The notes below the pieces were generated by a model. That model saw nothing but the letters and a program-made list of their open reading frames with translations. It searched no databases and was not told where the DNA came from. A program made the position numbers and the translations under genes. 64,000 nt of DNA from M55B127 sp034521955 (GTDB taxonomy: Bacteria; Bacillota; Halanaerobiia; Halanaerobiales; M55B127): assembly GCA_034521955.1 (NCBI GenBank), contig JAXHLT010000003.1:124001-188000 (forward strand). Direction: 5' to 3'. Within the stretch, counting starts at the first letter, position 1, and each line of letters starts with the position of its first letter. Below are positions 18,310 through 27,469 of the stretch, one piece after another.

Positions 18310-18861
18310 ATGATTAGTATGAAAATTATATTAATAGCTATAGCACTTTCATTAGATGCTTCTGGAGTATCAATGGGGATAGCCTGTGGTACTAAATTGA
18401 ACTTTAAAAATAGACTGTCTTTAATTCTTTCTTTTGGATTTTTTCAGTTTTTATTAGCATTGACAGGTGCTTTATTAGGTAATTTTATAAATCAAAGGAT
18501 TATTGAAATAAGTGATATTACAAGTGGAATAATAATATTAATTATTGGTATTATTTTATTTAGAGAAGGATTTAAAAAAGAAGAAGAATGTATTTATAGA
18601 AGGTTAACATTTATATCTATTGTTATTTTAGGAATTAGTGTAAGCATTGATGCATTAGGGGTAGGTTTTTCAGTTTTGTATAATGAAATGTTTTTAGAAA
18701 TGTTATACAAATCAGTAATTATAGGAGTCATAGCTTCAATATTTACTTTCTTGTCTTTAATTATAATTAGGTATTTAAAAAAGATCATTATTATAGAAAA
18801 ATATGCAGATTTTATTGCAGGAGTAATTTTAATTATTTTTGGTATTAATATGATTTTGTAA
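18310..18861 (+). CDS. MntP/YtaF-family membrane protein
   Basis: 183 residues with six hydrophobic segments in two repeats of three. Each repeat starts with a related motif: ALSLDASGVSMGIACG (about residues 12-27) and GISVSIDALGVGFSV (about 107-121), the Asp-containing motifs of the MntP superfamily. MntP exports manganese; the close relative YtaF is a sporulation membrane protein in bacilli. The length fits either. I prefer a cation-efflux role, but this is only inference. A second start at 18319 is possible. Confidence 0.8.
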   Translation: MISMKIILIAIALSLDASGVSMGIACGTKLNFKNRLSLILSFGFFQFLLALTGALLGNFINQRIIEISDITSGIIILIIGIILFREGFKKEEECIYRRLTFISIVILGISVSIDALGVGFSVLYNEMFLEMLYKSVIIGVIASIFTFLSLIIIRYLKKIIIIEKYADFIAGVILIIFGINMIL

Positions 18862-18912
18862 TTTTTTATAAAGGAGATTTGTTTTAATCAAAGAATATAT
18901 AATAAAACCTTA

Positions 18913-19090
18913 TATTATCATCAGGTACTTTCTATATTAAAGAAAGTTTGAAAGAGAATCAGGTTTAAATCCTGAGCGGGTCCGCCACTGTGATGATTAG
19001 CATTAGCTGTATTACCACTCAATTCATTGGGGAAGGTTGTTAATGTGTTTAATATCTAAGCCAGGAGAACTGCCTGATATTTATAATAGA
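18913..19090 (+). promoter_or_regulatory. Cobalamin (B12) riboswitch controlling nrdD-nrdG
   Basis: The conserved core elements are present in order: a closing stem ATCAGGTA (18919-18926) / TGCCTGAT (19071-19078), the block GAATCAGGTTTAAATCCTGA, GCGGGTCCGCCACTGTGA, and the B12 box AGCCAGGAGAACTGCC at about 19059-19074. This is the standard adenosylcobalamin riboswitch pattern. A terminator hairpin follows at 19130-19160, and the preceding AGGGTA...TACCCT can pair instead and disrupt it. B12 should reduce expression of the class III reductase, as expected if a B12-dependent class II enzyme exists elsewhere. Confidence 0.93.
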
Positions 19091-19129
19091 CTTTTTATCT
19101 TCGCGACAGGGTAAAACAATTTTTAATAC

Positions 19130-19160
19130 CCTAACTATGTTTTAAGTTAGGTTTTTTATT
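19130..19160 (+). terminator. Riboswitch expression-platform terminator
   Basis: A 7-bp stem CCTAACT (19130-19136) / AGTTAGG (19145-19151) and then TTTTTT. The 5' arm overlaps the alternative AGGGTA / TACCCT pairing at 19107-19132, so the two structures exclude each other. Confidence 0.8.
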
Positions 19161-19178
19161 TTAAAGGGGGATTTATTA

Positions 19179-21761
19179 ATGGCATTAGAGTATGTAAAAA
19201 AGCGAGATGGTTCAACAGTTGAATTTGATAGATTAAAGATAAAAAAAGCTGTATTGAAAGCAGCAGAAGCAGCTGAAATAGAAAATGAATTAATTGGAGA
19301 AGAGATCACTCAAGAAGTAGTATCTTATTTAAAAATATTTTTTAAAGAAGATGGTGTACCTGAAGTTGAACAGATTCAGGATTTAGTTGAAAAAGTTCTG
19401 ATAGAAAAAGGATATGCTGAAGTAGCAAAAGCATATATATTATATAGAGAGCAGCACAAAAAAATAAGAGATACTAAAAAAATGTTTAATGATGCTATAG
19501 ATGCTATGAACAATTATCTAGGCTTAGAAGATTGGAAAGTTAAAGAGAATAGTAATATGGGTTATTCATTACAGGGATTAAATAATTTTATTTCGTCAGA
19601 AGTTACTTCTCAGTATTGGTTACAAGAAATTTATCCAACAGATGCTGGAGAAAAACATATGAATGGAGATTTTCATATCCATGATCTGGGTAATTTAAGT
19701 GTATATTGTTGTGGATGGGACCTAGAAGATTTTTTAAGAACTGGATTTAGAGGTGTTTCAACAAAAATTGAAAGTTCACCTCCAAAACATTTAAAAACTG
19801 CTTTAGGACAAATGGTTAACTTCTTTTTCACTCTACAGGGAGAAGCTGCAGGAGCAATGGCATTTTCTAATTTTGATACATTACTTGCTCCTTTTATAGC
19901 TTATGACAATTTAGATTATAAAGAGGTTAAACAGGCTATGCAGGAGTTCTTATTTAATATGAATGTTCCTACAAGGGTTGGGTTTCAAACTCCCTTTACA
20001 AACATAACTATGGACCTTACAGTGCCAGATCACTTTAAAGATCAACCTGTAATCGTGGGTGGAGAAATGAAAGATAGAACTTATAGTGAGTTTCAAGAGG
20101 AAATGGATCTAATTAACAAAGCATTTGCAGAAGTAATGATGTCTGGAGACTCAAAAGGTAGAGTATTTTCATTCCCAATTCCAACATATAACATTACAGC
20201 TGATTTTGAATGGGAAAATCCAGTTTTAAGTCCTATTTGGGAAATGACAGCTAAATATGGTATACCTTATTTTAGCAACTTTGTAAATTCTGATATGAAT
20301 CCTGAAGATGCGAGGAGTATGTGTCTTCATCCTGAAGAAACAATGTTAATAAAAGAAGATAATGATATTAAGAAATATACTATTGAAGAGATATTTAAAG
20401 AATATAAGGGAAAGAAAATAGATAATGAATGGTTTGAAACTAATAATGAAATAGAAACACTTTCCTTGAACCCAAATAACGGCAAATTTGAATGGGCTAA
20501 CATAAGTAAATTTTTAAAAACTACTGATAATAAGATTGTCAAAATAACTGCTAAAGATGGTAAAACAATGCGTGTATCTGCTAATCATTTAGTTGCTGTT
20601 TATTCTGATAATAATATCAAAACAAAAATAGCAAAAAAAATTAATGAAGATGATATCTTACTGGTAACAAAAAATAATGAATTAATGGCCAATGATGAAA
20701 CAAATATAATTAACTTCAAAGAATTAATGAAAAATGATGAAAATAATTTTGATTATGCCGTAACTGAAATACAAAATATTGAAAAAGAAGATTTAAATTA
20801 TCAACAAGAGTTTTTTGATGTGGAATTAGAAAAAAATCATTATTTTGTTCATTCTGATGGTAATATAACTCACAATTGCTGCAGGCTTAGACTGGATAAT
20901 CGAGTATTACGTAAAAGAGGTGGAGGACTTTTTGGAGCAAATCCAATGACAGGTTCAATAGGAGTTGTAACATTGAACATGCCTAGAATAGGTCATATTG
21001 CAAACAATAAAGATGATTATATGAACAGAGTATATGAATTAATGGATATGGCTAAAGAAAGTCTTGAGATTAAAAGAAAAGTATTAGAAAATTTAACTGA
21101 ACAAGGTTTATATCCTTACTCTAAATTTTATTTAAAAGACATTAAAAAGAGATTTGATGAATACTGGAAAAATCATTTTAATACTATAGGTATTAATGGT
21201 ATGAATGAGTCTATGATAAACTTTATGGGAAAAGATTTAACTGAAAAAGAAGCTCAAGAATTCACTGTAGAAGTAATGCAGTTGATGAAAGATAGAATGC
21301 AGGATTATCAAACTGAAACAAATAATTTATATAATTTAGAAGCAACACCCGCTGAGTCCACTTCTTATAGATTAGCAAGATTAGATAAACAAAGATTTGG
21401 AGATAATATTGTTGCTGCAAATGAAGATAGAATTAAAGAAAATGATGCTGAACCATATTATACTAATTCAACTCATCTACCAGTAGGTTATACAGAAGAT
21501 ATTTTTGATGCCTTAGAAATACAGGATGATTTCCAAGTAGAATTTACTGGAGGTACAGTATTTCATGGATTTTTAGGAGAAAGGTTAAATGGAATTGAAA
21601 GTACTAAAAAGTTAGTTAAAAGAATCGCTGGAAACTTCAGACTTCCATATTATACAATAACTCCTACCTTTAGTATTTGTCCTGTTCACGGATATTTACG
21701 CGGAGAGCATAAATACTGTCCTAAATGTGAAGCAGAAGAAAGGGCAAGAGATGACAAGTAA
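19179..21761 (+). CDS. nrdD: Class III anaerobic ribonucleoside-triphosphate reductase, large part, with intein and without glycyl-radical tail
   Basis: 860 residues as encoded, about 675 after intein removal. An ATP-cone occupies residues 3-95. The catalytic barrel follows, including FHIHDLGNLSVYCCGWDL and the MCC active-site cysteine region, where a 185-residue mini-intein (residues 382-566) is inserted. The C-terminus is the zinc finger with CPVHG...CPKC, then only EAEERARDDK. The usual glycyl-radical segment (RxxGYL...WN.GK..E) that follows the finger in NrdD is missing; it is found as a separate gene at 22483-22623. The AAAGGGGG site sets the ATG at 19179. Controlled by a B12 riboswitch; the end overlaps nrdG. 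Confidence 0.95.
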   Translation: MALEYVKKRDGSTVEFDRLKIKKAVLKAAEAAEIENELIGEEITQEVVSYLKIFFKEDGVPEVEQIQDLVEKVLIEKGYAEVAKAYILYREQHKKIRDTKKMFNDAIDAMNNYLGLEDWKVKENSNMGYSLQGLNNFISSEVTSQYWLQEIYPTDAGEKHMNGDFHIHDLGNLSVYCCGWDLEDFLRTGFRGVSTKIESSPPKHLKTALGQMVNFFFTLQGEAAGAMAFSNFDTLLAPFIAYDNLDYKEVKQAMQEFLFNMNVPTRVGFQTPFTNITMDLTVPDHFKDQPVIVGGEMKDRTYSEFQEEMDLINKAFAEVMMSGDSKGRVFSFPIPTYNITADFEWENPVLSPIWEMTAKYGIPYFSNFVNSDMNPEDARSMCLHPEETMLIKEDNDIKKYTIEEIFKEYKGKKIDNEWFETNNEIETLSLNPNNGKFEWANISKFLKTTDNKIVKITAKDGKTMRVSANHLVAVYSDNNIKTKIAKKINEDDILLVTKNNELMANDETNIINFKELMKNDENNFDYAVTEIQNIEKEDLNYQQEFFDVELEKNHYFVHSDGNITHNCCRLRLDNRVLRKRGGGLFGANPMTGSIGVVTLNMPRIGHIANNKDDYMNRVYELMDMAKESLEIKRKVLENLTEQGLYPYSKFYLKDIKKRFDEYWKNHFNTIGINGMNESMINFMGKDLTEKEAQEFTVEVMQLMKDRMQDYQTETNNLYNLEATPAESTSYRLARLDKQRFGDNIVAANEDRIKENDAEPYYTNSTHLPVGYTEDIFDALEIQDDFQVEFTGGTVFHGFLGERLNGIESTKKLVKRIAGNFRLPYYTITPTFSICPVHGYLRGEHKYCPKCEAEERARDDK
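20322..20876 (+). other. Mini-intein inserted in NrdD
   Basis: 185 codons between RSM and CCRLRLDNR. The first residue is Cys382 of the precursor (CLHPEETML, splicing block A). Block B is VSANHLVAVY with its histidine. Blocks F and G are FFDVELEKNHYFVHSDGNITHN, ending in the His-Asn pair, and the next extein residue is Cys. Removing it restores RSMCCRLRLD, the conserved class III active-site motif. The region between the splicing halves is only about 60 residues, has no LAGLIDADG motif and no room for a homing endonuclease, so the element is splicing-only. Confidence 0.93.
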
Positions 21762-22467
21762 AAAGATAAAAATATCAGGTCTACAAAAAACATCATTAAT
21801 TGATTACCCTGATAAAATAGCGACTGTTCTTTTTACTCAAGGATGTAATATGGACTGTCCTTTTTGTCATAATCCTGCTTTGATTCCAGATGAAAATGAA
21901 AATGAATATATGAACTTAGAATACTTTTGGCAGTATTTAGAAAAAAGAAAAGATTTAATAGACGGAGTTGCTATAACCGGTGGAGAACCTTTAGTTCAAG
22001 AATCTATTTATGATTTTATTAAAGACATAAAAAAATATAATTTATTAGTTAAATTAGATACAAATGGAACTAATTTTAAGTTGCTTAAAAAATTAATTGA
22101 TGAAGATTTAATAAACTATATAGCAATGGATATTAAAGGTCCAATAAAGGATTATGAAAGGTTTTGTGGAATTAAGTTAAATAAGGCATTAATAGATAAT
22201 ATTGTAAAAAGCAAAGAATATATTTTAAATTCAAAAGTTGATTATGAATTGAGAACAACTGTAGTTCCTGGACTTCATTCCAAAGAGACTATTAGAAAAA
22301 TTGCACAGGAACTAAAGGGTGTAAAAAATTATTACATTCAAAACTTTAGGTCTGAAAAGGTTAATGATTTAAATTATACTAATAAAAGAAGCTTTTCTGA
22401 AACAGAACTAAAAGAATTTATTAAAATTTTTAAAGATAATGGTATTAATGCAAAAACAAGAAATTAA
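21751..22467 (+). CDS. nrdG: Anaerobic ribonucleotide reductase activating protein (radical SAM activase)
   Basis: 238 residues with the motif GCNMDCPFCHNP (Cys-x3-Cys-x2-Cys) near residues 31-42, the GGEP motif ITGGEPLVQ and KLDTNG, as in the NrdG / pyruvate formate-lyase activase family. It uses SAM to abstract hydrogen from the reductase glycine. Start at ATG 21751, inside the last codons of nrdD (11-base overlap); the frame is also open from 21727 but that would give an unusual N-terminus. The activase lies between the catalytic part and the glycyl-radical peptide gene. Confidence 0.93.
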   Translation: MTSKKIKISGLQKTSLIDYPDKIATVLFTQGCNMDCPFCHNPALIPDENENEYMNLEYFWQYLEKRKDLIDGVAITGGEPLVQESIYDFIKDIKKYNLLVKLDTNGTNFKLLKKLIDEDLINYIAMDIKGPIKDYERFCGIKLNKALIDNIVKSKEYILNSKVDYELRTTVVPGLHSKETIRKIAQELKGVKNYYIQNFRSEKVNDLNYTNKRSFSETELKEFIKIFKDNGINAKTRN

Positions 22468-22482
22468 AAGGAGGAGAGAAAA

Positions 22483-22623
22483 GTGAGTAAAAAACAAAAA
22501 TGTGAAGTTTATTCAAGAGTAGTTGGTTATCTTTCTCCAGTATCAGAATGGAATGATGGCAAACAAGAGGAGTTTAAAGATAGAAAAACTTATGATGTTA
22601 ACCAAAAATTAAAGACTTCTTAA
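22483..22623 (+). CDS. Detached glycyl-radical domain of class III ribonucleotide reductase
   Basis: 46 residues from GTG at 22483, directly behind AGGAGGAGAG. The sequence has KCEVYSRVVGYLSPV, SEWNDGKQEEFKDRK and TYD, which is the C-terminal glycyl-radical loop of NrdD; Gly15 in RVVGYL corresponds to the radical glycine. In most NrdD proteins this segment follows the zinc finger on the same chain; here nrdG lies between the two parts, so no frameshift can explain the split. It probably binds NrdD in trans, like the stand-alone glycyl-radical protein YfiD/GrcA does for pyruvate formate-lyase. The gene ends 10 bases before a strong terminator. Confidence 0.9.
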   Translation: MSKKQKCEVYSRVVGYLSPVSEWNDGKQEEFKDRKTYDVNQKLKTS

Positions 22624-22633
22624 TGTAATAGAT

Positions 22634-22660
22634 AAGGCTCCCTGCAGGGAGCCTTTAATT
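22634..22660. terminator. Bidirectional intrinsic terminator between the nrd and mannosidase operons
   Basis: The perfect palindrome AAGGCTCCCTGCAGGGAGCCTT spans 22634-22655, with TTTAATTTT on the plus side and an A-rich flank on the other. It sits between the convergent nrd and mannosidase genes and can serve both strands. Confidence 0.85.
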
Positions 22661-25600
22661 TTATCTTAAGAATATTTTTAAAGTTTTAATTTCAAAAGGG
22701 TTTAGCTTTAGTTCATTACTTTTTGTTAGTATTTTAATATTATTTTCCATTAAATCAGTTTCAATAATTTTATTAATATTTTCATTAAAAGATAATTTTA
22801 CATTTGTCTTCTTACCAGCAAATTCATGAAATCTTAGAATGTAACCTTTATTGTCTTCAGCCAATTTAAAACTATCAATAGTAATATTTTCATTATTTAT
22901 ATTTATAATGCTCTCCAAACTAATTTGATTACTATCATTTTTCAGTTTTGTTTCTTTAGGGAAATAATATAAGGGCTTATTATTTAATTGCATTGCATTT
23001 TTTTCAATAGAAACAATATCTATTGGTTTTGGGGATAATAATAATGAATAAGTAAATTCATGTTCGCCCAAATCAGCTTTAGGATCTGGATATATTCCAC
23101 CTTTGAGCAAAGTTAAATTTATGACATTTTTGCTAATATTATGGCCGTATTTACAGTCATTTAAAAGGCTAATACTGAGTTTGTCATTGTTTAAGTTTAC
23201 CCATTTATGAGCTGGTACTTCAGTTTTTGCTTTAGACCAAGAATCATTTTTATAGTTATCTCTTTTAATATATCCCATTGAAAGGTCAAAAAGAGCTTCA
23301 CTATTTTTGATATTCAATGGGAAACTAGTTTTTAGTAACTGCTGTCTTTGATTCCAATCAACTTTAGTTTTAAAATCAACTTTGCGTTTATTATCAAATA
23401 GCCTTATTTCTTGTGTAATAGATGAATTATAAAATTTTCTTTTTAATATAATTGAATGAAAGAAAGGACCTTTTTCTTTGATCTTAATATATTCAAGTTG
23501 ATCAATATATTTTTTATTGTCTTCTGATATTGATAGATCCCAAGAATCAAAATAGGTAGATTTGTCATCATATAATTTAAGACGATTGACAAATTCATTA
23601 TTTTCTACGTATTCAATATTTTGTTCTTTATCATATATGGAATAAATTCTTCCATTTTCATCAAAAGATATTTTTAAATATTTATTTTCTAAATGATAGT
23701 TACTTGATTGTAAATTATTTTTAATTTTAGTAGATTCTTTTAATAATTTAACTTTTTTGATTTGAAAAGGATTTATATTTTTTGTTTGAAAGTATATATA
23801 GTTTTCATCAATTTGTAGAGGATATATTTTTTCATTGATTTTTATAGAATTATAGTTGTCATTTAAATATTCTTTTTTTATAGATAGTATATTATCCATA
23901 TTGAAACTGTGTGGATTGAATATAAATAAATGATCAGAAGTCGTTTGAGATTTTTTTGTAAGAAACTCAAAAATATTGTTTTTAATATTAACTAAATTTT
24001 CTTCTAAATCTTTATAGTCATCAATAGCTTCGTTATATACTTCTTCGATACATGAGCCCGGTAAAATATCATGAAATTGATTTTTTAACAAAACTTTCCA
24101 TAATTTTTCAAAGTTCACTTCTAAGTTTATTCCTTTAAGATGTGCAAATGAATAGAGGAACTCGGTATTTATTAATAAAAATTCTAATTTACGATTATAT
24201 TTTTTTAACTTGGCTTGTGTTGTATAAGTTCCCCTGTGTTTTTCTAAATATAATTCATCATTCCAGATCGGCAAATTATCTTTATCAAATATTTTCTCTA
24301 AATGATCATATATATTACCTGTCTTTATTTCTGGTAGATAAGGTATATTTGTCATTTCGTTTAGATTATTTAATTGAGACTCTGTATTACCCCCACCACC
24401 ATCTCCATAGCCGTATAGAGACAATACTTCTTCAATATCTTTTTGTTTTCTGTTATTATATGCATCATATATTTTTTTGGGTTCTAAGTTTCCACCATAT
24501 GTGTCACTTAATAAATAAGATTGTATTTGGCTCCCATCTATACCTTCCCATTTAAAGATATTATAGGGAAATTCGTTTGTATCATTCCACTGTAATTTTG
24601 TTGTTATGAAATAATCTATATTAGATTTTTTTAATATTTGAGGTAAAATAGCACTAAACCCAAAAGAGTCCGGTAGCCAAGCGATCTTTGTCTCAATATT
24701 AAAATGGTTTTCAAAAAACTTCTTTGCATAGAGAATCTGTCTTATTAATGATTCACCATGAGTTAAATTCAAATCTGGTTCAACCCAAAGAGAACCATCT
24801 ATAATAAACTGTTTTTGTTTTAATTTAGCTTTTAATTTATTAAATAATTCTGGGTAATACTCTTTTAAATAATCATATAAGATTGCTTGAGCCTGGATAA
24901 AATAATAATCATCATAATTATCTATTAAATTTAAAGTTGTACTAATTGTTCTTTCAAGTTTTCTGATAGTATCAGATATTGTCCACTTGAAAGCTATATC
25001 TAAATGAGAATGTCCAAGAGCAAATACCTTTCCATTTCTGTCGTTGATATTAATTTTATCTAAGGAGATTATCATATAATCATAAGAAGTATTAACAGAC
25101 CTTTTAAATACATTTTTATTAGAAGTAAAGAAATCTATTTTTTTAATACCATTTTCCATAATATTTTCTAGTTTAGATTTTTCTTTCTCATCAATAACTT
25201 CAATTGCATTTTTTATATTTTTAATTAATACATACAATTTTTCTACTTCATTGTTTTTATTATAAACAAACGCTTCTCTAAAAAGATGAGGAGGATAAGG
25301 TTTATTGTACATTCTTTGATGTTTTGCTGATAAATGAACATCATGTGTAGCTAAAATTTTAAAATAATAAGAATCATCATTAACACTAGGTAGTTTTATT
25401 TCTTTTTCATTAATACCCCTGTATACTTTGTTGTTAAGATATAATGTACATTCACCATCAATATCTAAATAAAGGTATGGATTGTCATATTTTTCATTTA
25501 AATTAATACTATTCATAAAGAAAAAAATCTTACCGGTATTGTCCCAAAAACTATCATTACCGGTAAGAAAAATATTTTTTTCTTCAATAGGATTATATTG

Positions 25601-25714
25601 ATTTTTATTATCTTTTTTAACTTCTTGGATTTTCCATTTTTTTAGAGGTATTTTTTGTTCAAAAGTTTTTTCCTTTAAGTCTCTTAAGATCAAATCGACT
25701 TTATCTGGTAACAT
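22661..25714 (-). CDS. Alpha-mannosidase, glycoside hydrolase family 38
   Basis: 1017 residues. Zinc-binding GHSHLDIAFKW (His-x-His-x-Asp) lies at about residues 230-240 and the catalytic nucleophile block WLPDSFGFS at about 345-353. GSLWVEPDLN is also a typical GH38 block, and a long beta-sandwich C-terminal region follows. No signal peptide is present, so it works in the cytoplasm on imported mannosides. The N-terminal 190 residues form the usual GH38 accessory domain. It is the last gene of a minus-strand operon lacI / solute-binding protein / two permeases / mannosidase, which strongly suggests a mannose-containing oligosaccharide as substrate. Confidence 0.9.
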   Translation of the reverse strand: MLPDKVDLILRDLKEKTFEQKIPLKKWKIQEVKKDNKNQYNPIEEKNIFLTGNDSFWDNTGKIFFFMNSINLNEKYDNPYLYLDIDGECTLYLNNKVYRGINEKEIKLPSVNDDSYYFKILATHDVHLSAKHQRMYNKPYPPHLFREAFVYNKNNEVEKLYVLIKNIKNAIEVIDEKEKSKLENIMENGIKKIDFFTSNKNVFKRSVNTSYDYMIISLDKININDRNGKVFALGHSHLDIAFKWTISDTIRKLERTISTTLNLIDNYDDYYFIQAQAILYDYLKEYYPELFNKLKAKLKQKQFIIDGSLWVEPDLNLTHGESLIRQILYAKKFFENHFNIETKIAWLPDSFGFSAILPQILKKSNIDYFITTKLQWNDTNEFPYNIFKWEGIDGSQIQSYLLSDTYGGNLEPKKIYDAYNNRKQKDIEEVLSLYGYGDGGGGNTESQLNNLNEMTNIPYLPEIKTGNIYDHLEKIFDKDNLPIWNDELYLEKHRGTYTTQAKLKKYNRKLEFLLINTEFLYSFAHLKGINLEVNFEKLWKVLLKNQFHDILPGSCIEEVYNEAIDDYKDLEENLVNIKNNIFEFLTKKSQTTSDHLFIFNPHSFNMDNILSIKKEYLNDNYNSIKINEKIYPLQIDENYIYFQTKNINPFQIKKVKLLKESTKIKNNLQSSNYHLENKYLKISFDENGRIYSIYDKEQNIEYVENNEFVNRLKLYDDKSTYFDSWDLSISEDNKKYIDQLEYIKIKEKGPFFHSIILKRKFYNSSITQEIRLFDNKRKVDFKTKVDWNQRQQLLKTSFPLNIKNSEALFDLSMGYIKRDNYKNDSWSKAKTEVPAHKWVNLNNDKLSISLLNDCKYGHNISKNVINLTLLKGGIYPDPKADLGEHEFTYSLLLSPKPIDIVSIEKNAMQLNNKPLYYFPKETKLKNDSNQISLESIININNENITIDSFKLAEDNKGYILRFHEFAGKKTNVKLSFNENINKIIETDLMENNIKILTKSNELKLNPFEIKTLKIFLR

Positions 25715-25729
25715 ATTTTTTACTCCTTT

Positions 25730-26581
25730 TTAACCCTTTACTGATCCAGCTAATATACCACGTACAAAGTATCTCTGTAGTGAGAAGAATATAATTAGAG
25801 GTACAATTATTGATATGAATGCTCCAGCTGTTAGAACATGCCAGTTTTGCCCATAAGAACCTACTAAGTTAGCCAATCTAACTGTTACAGGAGCAACATC
25901 TTGAGTACCACCTAAATAAATTAATGCTACAAGTAAATCGTTCCAGGTCCATAGAAATTGAAAAATTACAAGTGATGCTAACGCTGGTACCGATAAAGGT
26001 AGAGCTAGTTTATAATAAACCGTCCACATTGATGCACCATCTATATAAGCAGCTTCAAATAAATCATCAGGTAAAGTAGAAAAGAAGTTGTATAGTAAAA
26101 ATACTGAGAAGGGCATCCCATAACCAGTATGGGCTATCCACAGTCCAAGAAAACTACCTGATATGTTTAAAGTGTTAAAAATTCTTAATATAGGAATAAA
26201 TGTTAATTGAAGAGGAATAACTAATAGTCCAACTATAAGTCCATAAATAACCATTCTACCTCTAAACCTTAATTTAGCTAAACCAAAGGCTGCAAATGAT
26301 GCAATACTAACAGGTAATATTGTCCCCATAATTGCAATAATAAAACTGTTTCTAAAAGCAATATTCATATTGTTTACATTTAATACTTGTCTATAGTTTT
26401 CAAGAGTAAATTGTGTAAATTTTAGGGGGCTGTTAAATACTGTCCACCAACCACTACTGTTAACATCTGCTGCTGGTCTAACAGAAGTTATTAGCAAACC
26501 TATAGTTGGTAGTATCCAAATAAACATGATAGCTAATAACAAGACATTTATTATGATTTTCGTTATTTTGTTATCATTCAT
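25730..26581 (-). CDS. Carbohydrate ABC transporter permease, MalG/CUT1 type
   Basis: 283 residues with six predicted membrane helices and the EAA motif EAAYIDGASMWTVYYKLALP at about residues 182-201, which contacts the ATPase. The C-terminal HRYF-like end (LQRYFVRGILAGSVKG) is typical of CUT1 permeases of the MalG group. It overlaps the partner permease gene by eight bases. No ATPase gene is in the operon; CUT1 systems often borrow a shared MsmX-type ATPase encoded elsewhere. Confidence 0.92.
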   Translation of the reverse strand: MNDNKITKIIINVLLLAIMFIWILPTIGLLITSVRPAADVNSSGWWTVFNSPLKFTQFTLENYRQVLNVNNMNIAFRNSFIIAIMGTILPVSIASFAAFGLAKLRFRGRMVIYGLIVGLLVIPLQLTFIPILRIFNTLNISGSFLGLWIAHTGYGMPFSVFLLYNFFSTLPDDLFEAAYIDGASMWTVYYKLALPLSVPALASLVIFQFLWTWNDLLVALIYLGGTQDVAPVTVRLANLVGSYGQNWHVLTAGAFISIIVPLIIFFSLQRYFVRGILAGSVKG

Positions 26582-27446
26582 TTGCTTCCCCCCGCATTCT
26601 TTTAATATTTATAACAATTACTGGAATAATTAAAACAAATAATACAACAGCTATTGCACTTGCACGTCCGAAGTTCCTATATTGAAATAATTCTTTATAC
26701 ATTCTATTTGCTATTACTTCTGTTCTGAAATTACCATTTGTCATTACGTAAACAATATCAAATATTTTAAGCACATTAACAACCATAGTTGTTGCAACAA
26801 CGGCTATTGTGGGTGCCATGTGAGGTAAAATAACAAACCTAAATACCTGCCATTCAGTTGCTCCATCAACTTTGGCCGCTTCAATTTGATCTCGTGGTAT
26901 TCCTTTATATGAAGCAGAAAGTATTACCATACAAAATCCGGTCCACATCCAAACACCAACAAATATTAAAGCAAGATTATTTATCCAAGGTCCTTGTATT
27001 AACCAACCAATTGGTTCCATACCAAGTGACATTAGGATTTGATTTAATAAACCAATTTGTTCAGATCCTGGAGGACGGTAAGTATAAACAAACTTCCAAA
27101 CAACACCAGCACCAACAAATGAAATAGCCATCGGCATAAAAATAACTGATTTTGCTATTTTTTCATATCTAACACGGTCTGAAAGGATAGCAAATAATAA
27201 GCCTAAGCCTACAGTAAGAGATGTAAATACTACAAGCCATAATAGGTTGTTTCTAAATGAAATAAGCATTGTCTGGTTTGTAAAAGCATAGATATAATTT
27301 TCAATACCTACAAAGGCCTCTGAATTAGGCCCAAAAAAACTTAAAATAAATGTGTGAATAGAGGGATACAGTAACATAAGTCCAACAATAAGAGTGGCTG
27401 GCCCTACAAAGAGGGCCACCCATTTCTTTTTACCTAATTCTTCCAT
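26574..27446 (-). CDS. Carbohydrate ABC transporter permease, MalF/CUT1 type
   Basis: 290 residues, about six membrane helices, with the EAA loop QIEAAKVDGATEWQVFRFVI (about residues 185-204). It pairs with the MalG-like permease downstream to form the channel of a sugar importer. The ATG follows GGGAGGTTTAA on the minus strand. Neighbours are the solute-binding protein upstream and the GH38 mannosidase downstream, so a mannoside is the likely cargo. Confidence 0.92.
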   Translation of the reverse strand: MEELGKKKWVALFVGPATLIVGLMLLYPSIHTFILSFFGPNSEAFVGIENYIYAFTNQTMLISFRNNLLWLVVFTSLTVGLGLLFAILSDRVRYEKIAKSVIFMPMAISFVGAGVVWKFVYTYRPPGSEQIGLLNQILMSLGMEPIGWLIQGPWINNLALIFVGVWMWTGFCMVILSASYKGIPRDQIEAAKVDGATEWQVFRFVILPHMAPTIAVVATTMVVNVLKIFDIVYVMTNGNFRTEVIANRMYKELFQYRNFGRASAIAVVLFVLIIPVIVINIKRMRGEANE

Positions 27447-27469
27447 ATATTAAACCTCCCGGCTATACT

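Noticed and set aside
24142..24555. A 137-codon plus-strand frame inside the mannosidase gene.
   Set aside because: It has no ribosome-binding site or recognisable protein character, and lies opposite conserved GH38 sequence.
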